From Hyperoplus lanceolatus (lineage: Eukaryota > Chordata > Actinopteri > Uranoscopiformes > Ammodytidae), in the NCBI GenBank assembly GCA_026929865.2, contig CM049398.1, positions 24,051,501 to 24,115,500 of the forward strand: a stretch of DNA of 64,000 bases, given 5' to 3'. Positions 22,946 through 35,222 of the stretch are shown here, piece after piece (position 1 is the stretch's first letter; every line of letters begins with the position of its first letter). Position numbers and translations under genes: made by a program. The notes below the pieces were generated by a model. That model saw only the letters and a program-made list of their open reading frames with translations. It was not told where the DNA came from and searched no databases.

Positions 22946-24895
22946 CCATTCTACACAACACCACATGCATAGACTCAGTTTTTGCTCACTTTAGCCTGAA
23001 ATAGCAATGTGCACTTTGAATGTGGAACATGCAAACATTTATTCAAATACAGTTTAGTGTCTATAAACACACTTTATTTAGACATATACTTGTGAAGCTA
23101 GGCAGCGCTAACGTAATGCTAACGTTGATAATATAGCTAGCGCGCTTGGCGCGGCGCTAATGCTAACGTAGCTATGCTAGCGGGAGGCCGCTTCGCGAAT
23201 ATATATCACATTATACATACACAAAATGATATCTCACAAATACCTCAGTTAACTCACCAATTATTCCCTTTGGCTAATTGCAGCATACTTGTGACCACCA
23301 CGGGTCTTCAGTGTGAGATGGATTGGTTGGTCAAGCGGTCTTTAGCACATAGCTGCTGCTTTTACTGACCAGACATACAACCTTCATTTTAGCTGCCAGT
23401 AAAGAACGAGACCTCTCGCTTAAACATCCCTTACCAACCAAGCTGAGGGAGTTCAAGTGCTTGAAAAAAGTGGGAAATCGTAATGTCGATACAGTTAGAA
23501 ATGAAATATGTTTCCTAAATAAAGTCTCTCCAAACATATTTTCACCTACCCAAAGTTTAAAATACACATTAATAGATCAATATATTTTTTTCATATAATT
23601 TCTGCTCACAACATTATCAATAATGTCCTACAGTTTATAGTTGTTATTTATCAGTAACCACTATACGTTCTCATTGTATTGCACACCACTCTATGTAGGC
23701 CTATTTAGGTCCTCTAATCTTGAGAGGTTTATACAGCCATTGTTGATATTAACAAGTATATAAAAAAACATAGATACATCTATAAATATGTATTTTAAAC
23801 TTTGGGAAGGTGATAATATGTTTGGAGTCTTTATTTGAAAAAAAAAAAATTCTAATCTTATCGACATTACGATTACCCACTTTTTTCAAGTATTTGAACT
23901 GCCCCAGCGTGGTTAGGGCTTTTTCGAGAGAGAGGGCTCGTTTTTTACTGACCTGGGCAGCTAAAAAGATGGATGTATGCCTGGACAGTATAAGCACAAG
24001 CTATGTGCTAAAAGCCAGCTTGACCAACCCATCCATTTCACACTAAAGACCCGTGGTGGTCACAAGTATGCTGCCATTAGCCAAAGGGAATAATTGGTGA
24101 GTTAACTGAGATATTTGGGTAACACTTTATAATAACTATCCATTGTAACTCGTTAATAGATCATTAGTAAACTCTTAATTAATGATTATTAATGATTTGT
24201 TAAGTGTTTGTTAGCAGTTTGTTAAGGATTTATAACAATGGTAGATAGTTAATAGCTTAATAATTGAATCAGTTCATCTGGGACGAGGCTGAAATAGGCT
24301 ATAGACTATACACAGTGCATGGGCAACTGAGGGCAGCCCCATTTTCAAATATTTTTAAATAAACTCAATACACACTGTGCATGCCATGGACTTGAACGTG
24401 ACGTGATCAGTTAATCTCGGATTACCTCCCAGATGAACTGATTCAATTATTAAGATATTAACTATCTACCATTGTTATAAATCCTTAACAAACTGCTAAC
24501 AAACACTTAACAAATCATTAATAATCATTAATTAAGAGTTTACTAATGATCTATTAACGAGTTACAACGGATAGTTATTATAAAGTGTTACCGATATTGG
24601 TAAGATATCGTTTTGTGTATGTAAGAATAATGTGATATATATTAGCGATGCGGCCTCCCGCTAGCATAGCCACATTAGCATTAGCGCCGCGCCTAGCGCG
24701 CTAGCTATATTAGCAACGTTAGCATGAGCCTAGCGCTGCCTAGCTTCACAAGTATCTGTCTAAATAAAGTGTGCTTATAGACACTAAACTGTGTTTGAAT
24801 AAATGTTTGCATGTTCCACGTTCAAAGTGCACATTGCTATTTCAGGCTGAAGTGAACAAAAGCTGAGTCTATGCATGTAGTGTTGTGAAGAATGG
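22946..24895. mobile_element. Second foldback element, nested in the left arm
   Basis: The ends CCATTCTACACAACACC and GTGTTGTGAAGAATGG are inverted repeats. The arms extend about 625 bp each (22946-23570 and 23790-24895, net of a further insertion) around a ~220-bp spacer. The adjacent bases are TGA on the left and TCA on the right: either a 3-bp TSD with one change or three further TIR bases. The empty site on the other arm (29310-29312) proves the insertion. Both arms contain palindromic GCTAGC/GCTAACG-rich sequence. No transposase is recognised. Net length is about 1.47 kb. Confidence 0.75.
24118..24592. mobile_element. 475-bp foldback MITE with GGTAACACTTTA ends, nested inside the second foldback
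   Basis: The element starts GGTAACACTTTATAATAACT and ends with the reverse complement. The arms are about 165 bp around a ~150-bp loop. The flanks GATATTTG (24110-24117) and GATATTGG (24593-24600) match at 7 of 8 bases, an 8-bp TSD. The sister arm of the host foldback (near 23230-23250) lacks it. Its terminal 12 bases are the same as those of the giant element enclosing it, which suggests the same transposase family. Confidence 0.8.
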
Positions 24896-25494
24896 TCATA
24901 CCTAGGAGGCAAACTGATTTTTTGGACATGGGCTGTTGTAAAAGGTTGTTCACCAGAAATCTAGGACCTTCAAGGATCATAACCTGGGTGGACAACCTGG
25001 TCAACTACCTGCTGGAAAGCTACAGGGGGCCGAAATAGAAAATCAGAACCATGGTTTGATGCGAGGGTAAAATGGAATTTTTTTAACTTATAGATATCAT
25101 CATGAAACTTTCCCAGTTGATTACTGGCATTAAAACAATGATTTTTTTGTATTGCAGTTTTTCTCAAGAATGTTTGAATATATATGCAAATTTAGCATAT
25201 CTCACAAATGTGCACATCTTTAAAAAACAAAAATCTAGATATTGGCTAAAGCAAGAGTTGAAATCTTTATTGCATTTTGACTTTATATAAGTGTGTTAAG
25301 TTTCTACATAACAAACTTCCTCTGTGAGAAATGGTGTGACAATTCTGGTCTGATAAATAACGTGATTTGATAGTTTTTTTCATTACTCTGACCCGGAAAT
25401 CTCAACTTCTAAATCACTTACATCAACTCAACATTCCATAATCATTCTTAGCACCATTCTGTAGGTTATTGAAGATGGATTTTTAGTGTGAATG

Positions 25495-25621
25495 CTGGAG
25501 CTTCCAGCATTCACACTATTGTTATCCAAATATTTATTATTAGTGTGAATGCTGGAGCATTCACACTATTGTTATTCAAATCTTTATTATTATTAGTGTG
25601 AATGCTGGAGCATTCACACTA
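25495..25621. repeat. Triple hairpin array
   Basis: Three direct units each contain AGTGTGAATGCT and AGCATTCACACT around a two-base or longer centre, separated by ATTGTTATTCAAATCTTTATTA-like spacers. They form the 5' boundary of the Helitron-like pair. They are not CRISPR repeats: the spacers are the same sequence and the setting is eukaryotic. Confidence 0.85.
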
Positions 25622-28576
25622 TAGTTATTCAAATCTTTATTAAACTTATTATATTTCCGCTTCCGTACGTTTTTTGGCTCTCTTCAACTCCTTCAAATCT
25701 TCAGCTATTTCAACCATACAAATACCAAAATGTTCAGCTCTTTAACGACATGTGTGGACCTCTTTTAAAATGTTTCTACCTTTTCAAATATTTCAAATAT
25801 TCAGCTTTTAAACAAATCATTTTAACATTGAAGTGGATAGGAGCAGCATTCCAAACCGCTAAAACTTCCTCTGCTTTGAAACCTATCTCCTCCCGCATTT
25901 TTTCAGCTAGAGACTCCATTCAAACGTTAAACAATTCACATTAATTACAGCTATTAAATTATTTGACAACTTTTTAAAATCTTCTACTGTCTTTGAACAA
26001 ACACAGTTTTAGTTTTAAGCTTTTTTCAACTTCTTTCTAAATTTATAATGGGATCCGGAAGGGACGGAATGTTCAGAGGCAGAGTGGGGGAACCAACTGT
26101 TACAGTGTAGAACTGTTGTAAAAATACACCAAAACCTTCCACATAACTGCCTCTCACTCCCACAAATTAAACCCTACGTGGATAATTTTTGCGTCAAAAT
26201 GTAGGACATATTTTGCGGTCGCATAGATGTGACTACTGAAGCAATCGGACCTACACAATGGGAGGTCTGGGTTTCCAAGCTAAATGTTGTCCAACCAACT
26301 GCTGCCATGATAACTGAGACATGACATTTCTGGAAAAAGGCAGACTGTACCACACTTTTAAAAGGCTCTGGTTCTCATATTCTTCACATTACAGGCACAA
26401 TCTTCACACTGTGTCTTCATCAGATTCTTCTGGTTCTAACAATAAAATAATTTTGTCAGTTAGACTCACGGTCCGTCAGTTAGAGACAGTGGTTTGAGGT
26501 GAAGTTTCGGATGAAATTACCTCTCTGAGGCCTCTAAAAGGTGGGATTTCTGCCTGATCACAGACCCTCAATAAGACATACACTCACCTTGGTGACTCAC
26601 TCTACCCATTAAAGGGTAATTTCACTTTTTTTTCTTGATTATTTTTTTCTTTTTTCTGCTTTATTAGACAGTTTGGAGAGACAAAGTTGAAATGGGGCAA
26701 ACACTCTGCTCTTTGAAGGCCTATTTCACACATCATTTTTTTCATGTCTTTCAATTATAATTTTATCTAGACATTTTTAAATATTCAACATCATTCCTAT
26801 AAGAGTTAAACAATTCACTACTGTTCATACTTCTTACTTTTCCACATCTTCATACTCCTTTAGCTGATTCATATACATTCAAGCCATCAAGGTAGTTTAG
26901 CTCCAAGTCTATTCAATTACTATTTCATAGTTTTAAGATTGTTATCCATGTCTTTCAACTTCTTCATAATTTCAGCCAGAAATGTTATTCAAACCTCTAT
27001 ATATTCAACTTTTCAACTCCTTTTAAACTTATTTTACACAATTATGACCTTTATAAACTTCAACAACTTTATAAACCTTTATAGACCTTTTTCAAATCTT
27101 CATACTCAGCTATCCAGTTTAGCGTAAGCTGTTTCAGCATTCACACGCATTTTCAGCAGGAAATGCATTTTCTAGTCATTCCACTTCTTCTTCCGTACGT
27201 TTTTTGGACCTTCATACCTCCTTCAAATCTTCAGCTATTTTAACCATACAAATACCAAAATGGTCAGCTCTTTAAGGACATGTGTGGACCTCTTTTAAAA
27301 TGTTTCTACCTTTTCAAATATTTCAAATATTCAGCTTTTTAACAAATTATTTTAACATTGTAGCGGATAGGAGCAGCATTCCAAACCGCTAAAACTTCCT
27401 GTGCTTTGAAACCTATCTCCTCCCGCATTTTTTCAGCTAGCGACTCCATTCAAACGTTAAACAATTCACATTAATTACAGCTATTAAATTATTTGACAAC
27501 TTTTTTAAATCTTCAACTGTCTTTGAACAAACACAGTTTTAGTTTTAAGCTTTTTTCAACCTCTGTCTAAATTTATAATGGGATCCGGATGGGACGGAAT
27601 GTTCAGAGGCAGAGTGGGGGAACCAACTGTTACAGTGTAGAACTGGTGTAAAAATACACCAAAACCTTCCACATAACTGCCTCTCACTCCCACAAATTAA
27701 ACCCTACACGGATAATTTTTACATCAAAATGTAGGACATATTCTGCCGGTCACATAGATGTGACTACTGAAGCAATCGGACCTACACAATGGAAGTTTTG
27801 GGCTTCCAAGCTCAATGGTGTCCAACCAACTGCCGCCTTGATAACAGACATGACATTTCTGGAGAAAGGCAGACTGTACCAGACCTTTAAAATGCTCTGG
27901 TTCTCATATTATTCACATTACAGACATAAACTTCACACTGTGTCTTCATCAGATTCTTCTGGTTCTAACAATAAAATAATGTTGTCAGTTAGACTCACGG
28001 TCCGTCAGTTAGAGGCAGCGGTTTGAGGTTATTTTTTTTCTTTTTTCCGCTTTATTAGACAGTTTGGAGAGACAAAGTTGAAATGGGGCAAACACTCTGC
28101 TCTTTGAAGGCCTATTTCACACATCATTTTTTTCATGTCTTTCAATCATAATTTTATCTAGACATTTTTAAATATTCAACATCATTCCTACAAGAGTTAA
28201 ACAATTCACTACTGTTCATACTTAAGACTGTTTCTTACTTTTCCACATCTTCATACTCCTTTAGCTGATTCATATACATTCAAGCCATCAAGGTAGTTTA
28301 GCTCCAAGTCTATTCAATTACTATTTCATAGTTTTAAGATTGTTATCCATGTCTTTCAACTTCTTCATAATTTCAGCAAGAAATGTTATTCAAACCTCTA
28401 TATATTCAACTTTTCAACTCCTTTTAAACTTATTTTACACAATTATGACCTTTATAAACTTCAACAACTTTATAAACCTTTATAGACCTTTTTCAAATCT
28501 TCATACTCAGCTATCCAGTTTAGCGTAAGCTGTTTCAGCATTCACACGCATTTTCAGCTGGAAATGCATTTTCTAG
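25495..28576. mobile_element. Tandem Helitron/Helentron-like non-autonomous elements at the foldback centre
   Basis: The 5' side is three copies of the hairpin AGTGTGAATGCTGG plus its reverse complement (from 25495, 25542 and 25595). A body of about 1.4-1.5 kb is then repeated in tandem (25655-27175 and 27190-28576, clearly near-identical by eye). Each body ends in a hairpin GCATTT-loop-AAATGC followed by ATTTTCTAGT. A 3' hairpin just before CTRR with a T after it is the Helitron signature, and insertion into a T-run fits Helentrons. No Rep/helicase is present. The second body lacks about 135 bp found at 26500-26640 of the first. Identical 62-residue frames in the bodies are non-coding by appearance. 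Confidence 0.55.
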
Positions 28577-28696
28577 TTTTCATATGTTGTTCATAGTATG
28601 ATTTATGAGACATTTACTTCTTCAAAACCTGCCATAATGCATTTTTAAGACCTGTACATAGTATTTTTTGATTTATAAAATTTAAAAAGGCTGCGT

Positions 28697-31404
28697 AAAA
28701 AATCCTTCTTTAATAACATTCAGAATAGTGCTAAGAATGATTATGGAAAGTTTAGTTGATTTAGGTGATTTAGAAGTTGAGATTTTCGGGTCACAGTAAT
28801 GAAAAAAACTATCAAATCATGTCAATCTAACCACTATCAAACCAGAATTATCACACCATTTCTCACAGAGGAAGTTTGTTATGTAGAAACTTAACACAAA
28901 TGTCAAAATGCAATAAAGATTTTAACTCTGGCTTTATCCAATATCAAGATGTTTGGTTTTAAAGATGTGAAAATGTGTGCATGATTTGTGAAATATGCCA
29001 AATTTGCATATATATTTTCAAAAGAAATTGAAAAAAAACTTAAATAAAAAAAATCATTGTTTTAATGCCAGTAATCAACTGTGAAAGTTTCAAGATGATA
29101 TCTATAAGTTTAAAGAAAAGATTTACCCTCGCATTAAACCATGGTTCCGATTTTCTATTTCGGCCCCCTGTAGCTTTCCAGCAGGTAGTTCACCAGGCTA
29201 TCCACCCAGGTTGTGATCCTTGAAGGTCTTAGATATCATTTCTGGTGATCAACCTTTTACAACAGCCCATCTCTGTTTTCCAAAAAAAGAGGGTTTTGCC
29301 CCCTGGGTATCATAGAGATTACATGTTTCTTTAATTAAAAAATAATTTCAATTTGTACAAGGTTCAGTGAGAATTTTATTTGATTAGGGTACCAAATATA
29401 TTTCATTAAAGCAATATAAAGCATTATGTGTTTTAATGTGGAACCACAATGCTATAATGATTTAGATAAAGGAAATCAAAATGCATTTGAACTATTTTGT
29501 GGTAATTCTCAGATAATTTCTTTCTATGTTCATCAACTGGGTGATAGGACAAGATTCCTGGATTCTTCAGCCCGACTGCTTCAATTGAAGAGGAGTACAG
29601 CAGGCCTGGAGTGGCTAGTAACCCAACAACTGGATCTAAAGAGAGCGAAACATTATTCAAATGTGCTCATTCAAATAACAGTGGCAGGACCAGGTTAAAC
29701 TAGTGGTTGGTCACAAGAGATTGATAATTAAGTTGTTTTATCTTGAGTCCATAATGAAAAAAATGGCACTGTTATGTTTTTTGTTTTTTTATGTTGCACT
29801 GAGAATCAACAATGACATACACTTCAAGGAAGAGAGAGTAGAAAATAAGTATTTTACATTTACTTGTCAAACCTAACTGCTGAATCAGTGTGTCTTGTTT
29901 CACCATTGCTGTTAGTAATCCATTTTCTCCCGAGCTACTAGGAGCTTCAGATATTCTGGTCCATAACCATAACAAAGCGTTTCATGAGAACTGATGTTAT
30001 ATATTACATATGTTTGCTCAGTATCATAACTAGTGGTACTGGGTGTTATGGTACACTTTACTGAGCTTTTTGAATGTCAATTTTTGGACGATCTGTCGTT
30101 AAACAATTGCCTAAGTTACACCTAAATAAATACATGCATTTGTTTTATTTTCTTTTTTAGAGGTATTGATGGTACTTGCTGTGTACCTACATGTTGTGTA
30201 ACTACTGAAAAAAGTTAAATTTACTTCAAATAAATGTTCTTTCCTGTTCAGATATGCTGCCTATATATTTTTAACTTTACTTTGGGGTCATCCAGTGTTA
30301 CTCATCAGTTGAGCAAAACTTGTCTCTATTTTCTACTGTTACTAGTTTGTAGAGTGTCTACAGACAATAAACTGTTTTCACTTTAATTTGACAGTCCTAA
30401 GACCTCTCTATTAATGCTTAGTTGAACATTGACTGATAGTTTGTTGAGAATCAACTGATAGTCAACTATTTTCTCTGTTTTGCTCTGTTAATAGTGTGTA
30501 GACACTAAACTGTTTTCACTTTAATTTGACAGTCCCAAGACCTGTCTACTTATGCTAAGTTGAATATTGACTGATAGTTTGTCGACAGTCATACGACAAT
30601 CAACAGGTAGTCACTTACACAGGGTGCCTATTGATTGATAAAAGATGCTCATCTTTATTTTACAATGAACATATATGATCAACAGAGGGTTGAATGTTCA
30701 TTCACTAGATGTGTTCCTTGTGAGTGGGGGATAGTTGATCCATATGAAACGTAAGTTGAGAATTGGTTAATAACAGCAGTTGTCAACTTACTAGAAGTTG
30801 ACACTCAACTGATAGTTGAATATTTTTAAAGAACATGTAATAAAAAGTACAATGTCTGTTGCAGACTGTATTTGTAAAAATAAATTAACACAATACAATG
30901 ATCGTATAGTTAACTAACACTTAGTTGAATGCATGTTACATATTTGATGACAAGCTGTGTTGAGTATCAACTTACTCATTGTTGAATATCAACTAACATC
31001 TACTAATAATGCAACTAATAGTTAACTGACAGTTAGTTGAATGCATGCTACGTGTACAAAACAACATCTACTAAAAATGCAACTTATAGTTAACTGACAG
31101 TTGAATGCATTCTAAATATGTATCAACTTACTCATTGTTGAATATCAACTAAACATCTACTAATAGTGCAACCTATAGGTAACAGACAGTTAGTTGAATC
31201 TTTATGTTTTATCTGTTGAACAAGCTCTGTTGAATATCAACTAATCATCTACTAATAGTGCAACTTATAGTTAACTCACAGTTAGTTGAATTCATGATAC
31301 TTATCTGTTGAGATATGTTAACTCATTCACTGTTGACATGCAACTGCGTATCAACTGATGGCTTGTTGAGTGTCAACAGTGGACTATCGAACTAAAGTGT
31401 AACC
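28697..31404 (-). repeat. Right arm of the giant foldback (without the left-arm insertions)
   Basis: This arm is the inverted partner of 19287-25494 and lacks its three insertions. It therefore keeps the pre-insertion sites: CTTAC at 30971-30975 for the LTR, ATCATAAC at 30023-30030 for the hAT, and TCA at about 29310-29312 for the inner foldback. It carries roughly one additional ~100-bp subterminal tandem unit near 31200-31300. Confidence 0.85.
29433..29975 (-). other. Mirror copy of the conserved arm segment
   Basis: This is the inverted counterpart of 22244-22829. The 75-residue frame at 29433-29660 translates to the same protein as its left-arm copy. The other frame (29772-29975) matches for most of its length but has indels near its 3' end. 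The function is unknown. Confidence 0.3.
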
Positions 31405-31619
31405 AGAGTTTTTTTAAAGAAGAACATGGGCAGCATGAGACTTGGCTGTTTGAAACCAAAGCTTATCTAGTTAATTCCCGTAAATCATGATGAAATGTTG
31501 TTTATTGCAGTTTAATGAAAGGCAGCGATGACGTTTATTTCAGTTAATCCACTGAACTCAAAGAATTCTTACTCAAAGCTAGAATACAGGAAAACAAGTC
31601 ATTGGGCTCGGGTGTTATC

Positions 31620-31620
31620 T

Positions 31621-31694
<74 letters not shown>
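31620..31694. repeat. (GA)n microsatellite
   Basis: About 75 bp of uninterrupted GA, 215 bp outside the right end of the giant foldback. Confidence 0.97.
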
Positions 31695-31696
<2 letters not shown>

Positions 31697-32487
31697 GCTG
31701 GGGTTGCTTCAGTGATGAAGACTAAAGTGATGAGGGTTTTTTTTGTTGCGCTGCTGATCCTTGGGAGGAAACTGTTTGCACAAATATTGACTCCCATATT
31801 ACTTAGCAGGTTTATTTTTCTTGAGCTAACAAATTCTCTCTGCGAAGTTGACACTTCATAATGAACCCAACATATTCAATTGAAGTCACTCAGGTGGATG
31901 AAGGCCAATAAAACTCTCGATTAAAGTTTCATTCAAAGGTTTTTTTTAGACTAAAAGGAACTCTGCAAAGTATCTCTTGTGTGTATAAAAGAAAGAAAGA
32001 AGAAACATTTGCTGTGAGTCAGCCAAACAACAACAACATCATCATAACTAAAAATAGCAAAGCTATTCAGCAACGGAGGGGGAATAAGTTGTTGCAATGA
32101 AGCCAAAGATGGTCAGCAGCAGCAGATATCACAGCATGGTTTCATCATGTGTGTGTGTGTGAGGGAAGAGGTGGGCGGCTGATGGACAAGTGCAAAGTGT
32201 CACAGACGCTCTCCCAGCCTTAGATGACTGGCAGTAGGCAGATGGCTTCCTTCATGCAGAGAGCCACGAGAGGAGACGAGTAAAAGACAGAGACAGAGGA
32301 GAGGTTGCCCACTCACACCACCCTTCAACCCCTAACGATGCTAAATTCCCCCACACACACGCCCTACCCCCAGCTTGGCCAAATGAGCGCCCCACATGGC
32401 GCCTTTCGCACAGCTGCTGGCACTGACTTGACTCACGATGCCATGTTTCCGCCTGCTGGATGGATGGAAACAACAGAGAGGGGTGTA

Positions 32488-32587
<100 letters not shown>

Positions 32588-34323
32588 TGCCTGTGTGTGT
32601 GTCTGAGTAGAATCAGGAGACATAGGGAGTGTAAAATGGGTCAGGGGTAAAAGTAGCCATGGCTTCACAGTGGGCAAGGGAATGGAAATCGGGGTCGGGC
32701 CAGGCCCCCGTCTGCCCCACACAATTCACCCCAGAGCGGGAGGTCCAGCGGAGGGTGTAATAATGCCTTAATTGTGCCATGGATGGGACTTATTGAGTTA
32801 TTCACACAAGCACGGATGGAGGGGGGCGGTAGGGGTTAGGCCCAGGGGTTGTGACCAAGCCTGTAGTCAAGGAAGGACTGGAGAAAGGACAGAAAACAAT
32901 GAGTAATTTCTCTAATGAGATTAACATTCCCTCTGAGTGACTCTTAGTCAGTCAGATGTAAAACAACCACACTGCAAAACAACCTCCTAATGACATTATG
33001 TGTGCTGAAAGTTGGTATTTAGGCACACAAAGCGACAAAAAGAAAAAGTGTAATGCAAGATAGGAGCGTGCGTGTGTGCCAATACTGATTGGATTTTGTT
33101 TTTTCATTGGGTTTAATTATATTTCTGTCTTTGTGTGTTCTCTCAACATTGAGTCTAAACAGCTCGCAAAAGCTATCAGGGACAAAGTGAAAATGGCAGT
33201 CTGGTGAATATGGTAAAGATCAAACACTCACGATCAGATATGAAAGATTTGTAGATATTCTGTTTAGAAAAAGCCTCAGCTCTGCTCATGTGTGTGTGTG
33301 GTTGTCACTTAGGGATGATGATTCCACACTGCCCCCCTGTGTTCACAACCTTTGACAACATTTTTCTGTCAACAGGCCGTTCGGGTGCTGTTGTTGATTT
33401 TGTACTGCACTCGGGTTTGTGAAGCAAGTCATTGTCACACTACATGAATAATGTTAGTGCATTTTGACATGTCAACTGTTTTCACACACCATTGCATATT
33501 GTCCCAAAAATGTTACAACAAGTCTATATGGTCATATGTTGTCAATGTTTATCCGGGAGTCTCTGAGATCTTAGCACCCCTGTTTGCATAATGGAGACAC
33601 TTTGAACTCATTTACACGTATGGGGGAAAATGTTTGACACTCAGGAGTAAAATGTCAAGCGCAATCAGGGCGCGGAATTAGGTGATTGAAGAACAACTCC
33701 ATCTGTGGTAAATAATTAGAAGTTTATGGATGGAAGGGATCTGATTATGCTAGTCAAATTCCTTGCAGGTGCCTCCAAACTACTTCATCCACAAGAAGCA
33801 ATCTTCAACCAAGAAGCCAATTATGTATTTGCCTCTCATTCAATTAACCTTTAATGCTGTAAGTGTGTCACTTATCCTACACATCGATCGAAGTCAAAGA
33901 AATGTCTTTTGTTGACGTTAGTGTAACACCCCTATGTTACTTATTTGCGTGAGGTTTCATAAGGGGCTCTCTTATTTAACCATTCATTTGCCCTTGAGGT
34001 TCAAAATTCTAATTATCGCAGAACACCATGTGGAGAAGGGGTTGCAATGAAGTGGTAAACCTGCATGACAGCTGAGTGGAAGACACAGAGGAGACTCTCT
34101 TGACCGAGAACAGATAAGAAATGACAGATCGTATGTCTGCATATTCAAATGAGAATCCATTTCCACATTAGATAGATGATCAGGTGATTTTAAGTTAACA
34201 GCACAGAACAGATATTTAGTTATTTATATGTTTTTGGGGGGGGGTCTGTGATAAGAGCAAATGGCAGAGACTGCCATGATTCACACATCGACATATTGCT
34301 GCACAAACGAAGCTGAGCTTTAA

Positions 34324-35218
34324 AGCGGCTACGAGTAACATTTAAACATCTTTTAAACAGCCCCATGTTTCCTCTGATAGTCATAAATTACCTTTAACAG
34401 CAAACGACACCATCAGTGCAAAGAAAGACGTTTTTATATAGTTTTTATTACTGCATTTGGTCCGGTCGCACAACCAGTCTGATTTTCGGTTGGCGCATGC
34501 ATGCTCTATGGTCACATATTCGTATTGGTCGCAGATTTGAGAAGCCTATCCCTCCAAGTGAGGGAAGGGGAGCGGGAGCCTTGTTTGAGACAGTTATTTG
34601 CCGTCATAATGACTGATAGCAGGGCTGAACCATCAAAGAAAAAAAAATGCAATGAAGAAAAGCTAAAAGGGAGAGTGATAGACGGGCGGGAGGGTGTTGC
34701 CAAGCAACGTATATACAATTTCACGGGAGCGAAACTAGACTGTAGTGTTTTCTCCCAAATGAATGAGCAGTACTAAAACAACGTTTGCTTTGCTTCACCA
34801 TCATCAGATGACCATTATTCATCTGAAATAGTCATTATTTACAACAACATAAACACATTACCTCATCGTGATCCATAGCCTACCAACTGCCGTCTCTCGT
34901 TCATTCGTTTTCTGTGAGGACAAGTAATCTTTCAGCTCCGTGCGAGTTGTTAGTGAACCTGCATCAACTCATTGTAATCAAGTGTGTGTGGCACTGACTG
35001 GTATTAGTTGATGCAGAGTCTAACCACTCTCACGGAGCCGAAAAGAGTCTGTGCCCTAACTTTCGACACACAGACATGCATTATATTGCTTCCTGATCAT
35101 TTGAATCTCGCACGCCCGGCACGAGCTAGAAAACATCTTCACGACAGCTGGCGTCGTAAAAAATACTATCGCTTTTGTCCAAAGGGGCCGCCAACGGAGA
35201 AAGTTACTCGTAGTGGCT
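34324..35218. mobile_element. TTAA-flanked MITE (piggyBac/Kolobok-type)
   Basis: The ends AGCGGCTACGAGTAAC and GTTACTCGTAGTGGCT form inverted repeats. TTAA flanks both (34320-34323 and 35219-35222). The 895-bp interior has only short, unconvincing frames. A TTAA target duplication is used by the piggyBac and Kolobok superfamilies; which one applies cannot be decided without a transposase. Confidence 0.7.
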
Positions 35219-35222
35219 TTAA

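Larger units (their letters stand above)
19287..25494 (+). repeat. Left arm of the giant foldback
   Basis: This arm is the reverse complement of 28697-31404, interrupted by a solo LTR, a hAT element and a second foldback. Its inner end (…GAAGATGGATTTTT) abuts the Helitron-like tandem. Some internal blocks, notably 22557-22829, appear base-for-base identical to the other arm, while the outer and innermost blocks differ by scattered substitutions and small indels. Confidence 0.85.
19287..31404. mobile_element. Giant foldback (long-TIR) DNA transposon with nested insertions
   Basis: The left end GGTAACACTTTAGTTCGATA is the reverse complement of the right end (TATCGAACTAAAGTGTAACC, one mismatch). 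The inverted repetition continues inward for about 2.6 kb net on the left and 2.7 kb on the right (28697-31404). The flanks AGCGTTTT (19279-19286) and AGAGTTTT (31405-31412) match at 7 of 8 positions, consistent with an 8-bp TSD. After removing nested elements (19630-20154, 21117-22198, 22946-24895, 25495-28576) about 5.5 kb remain, nearly all of it arms around a ~120-bp spacer (28577-28696). The outer ~1.3 kb of each arm is packed with AGTTGA, TCAACT and GTTAACT motifs in degenerate tandem units; the right arm has about one unit more. No transposase is recognisable, so mobility would have depended on another element. The superfamily is unassigned; 8-bp TSDs occur in hAT, Zisupton and Novosib. 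Confidence 0.85.

Noticed and set aside
25495..25621. Regular repeats with similar spacing suggesting a CRISPR array
   Set aside because: The repeats are hairpins at a transposon end, the intervening sequence is itself repeated, and the organism is a eukaryote.
26939..28528. Identical 62-residue frames at 26939 and 28340 as a conserved small gene
   Set aside because: They lie in tandem copies of a Helitron-like body and are low-complexity Phe/Asn/Thr sequence; identity follows from the tandem duplication.
19287..31404. The large palindrome as an assembly or library artefact
   Set aside because: The arms differ by substitutions, by a tandem unit and by three arm-specific insertions with correct TSDs, and the outer flanks look like a TSD. 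A simple read-folding artefact would give identical arms. Long-read confirmation is still desirable.
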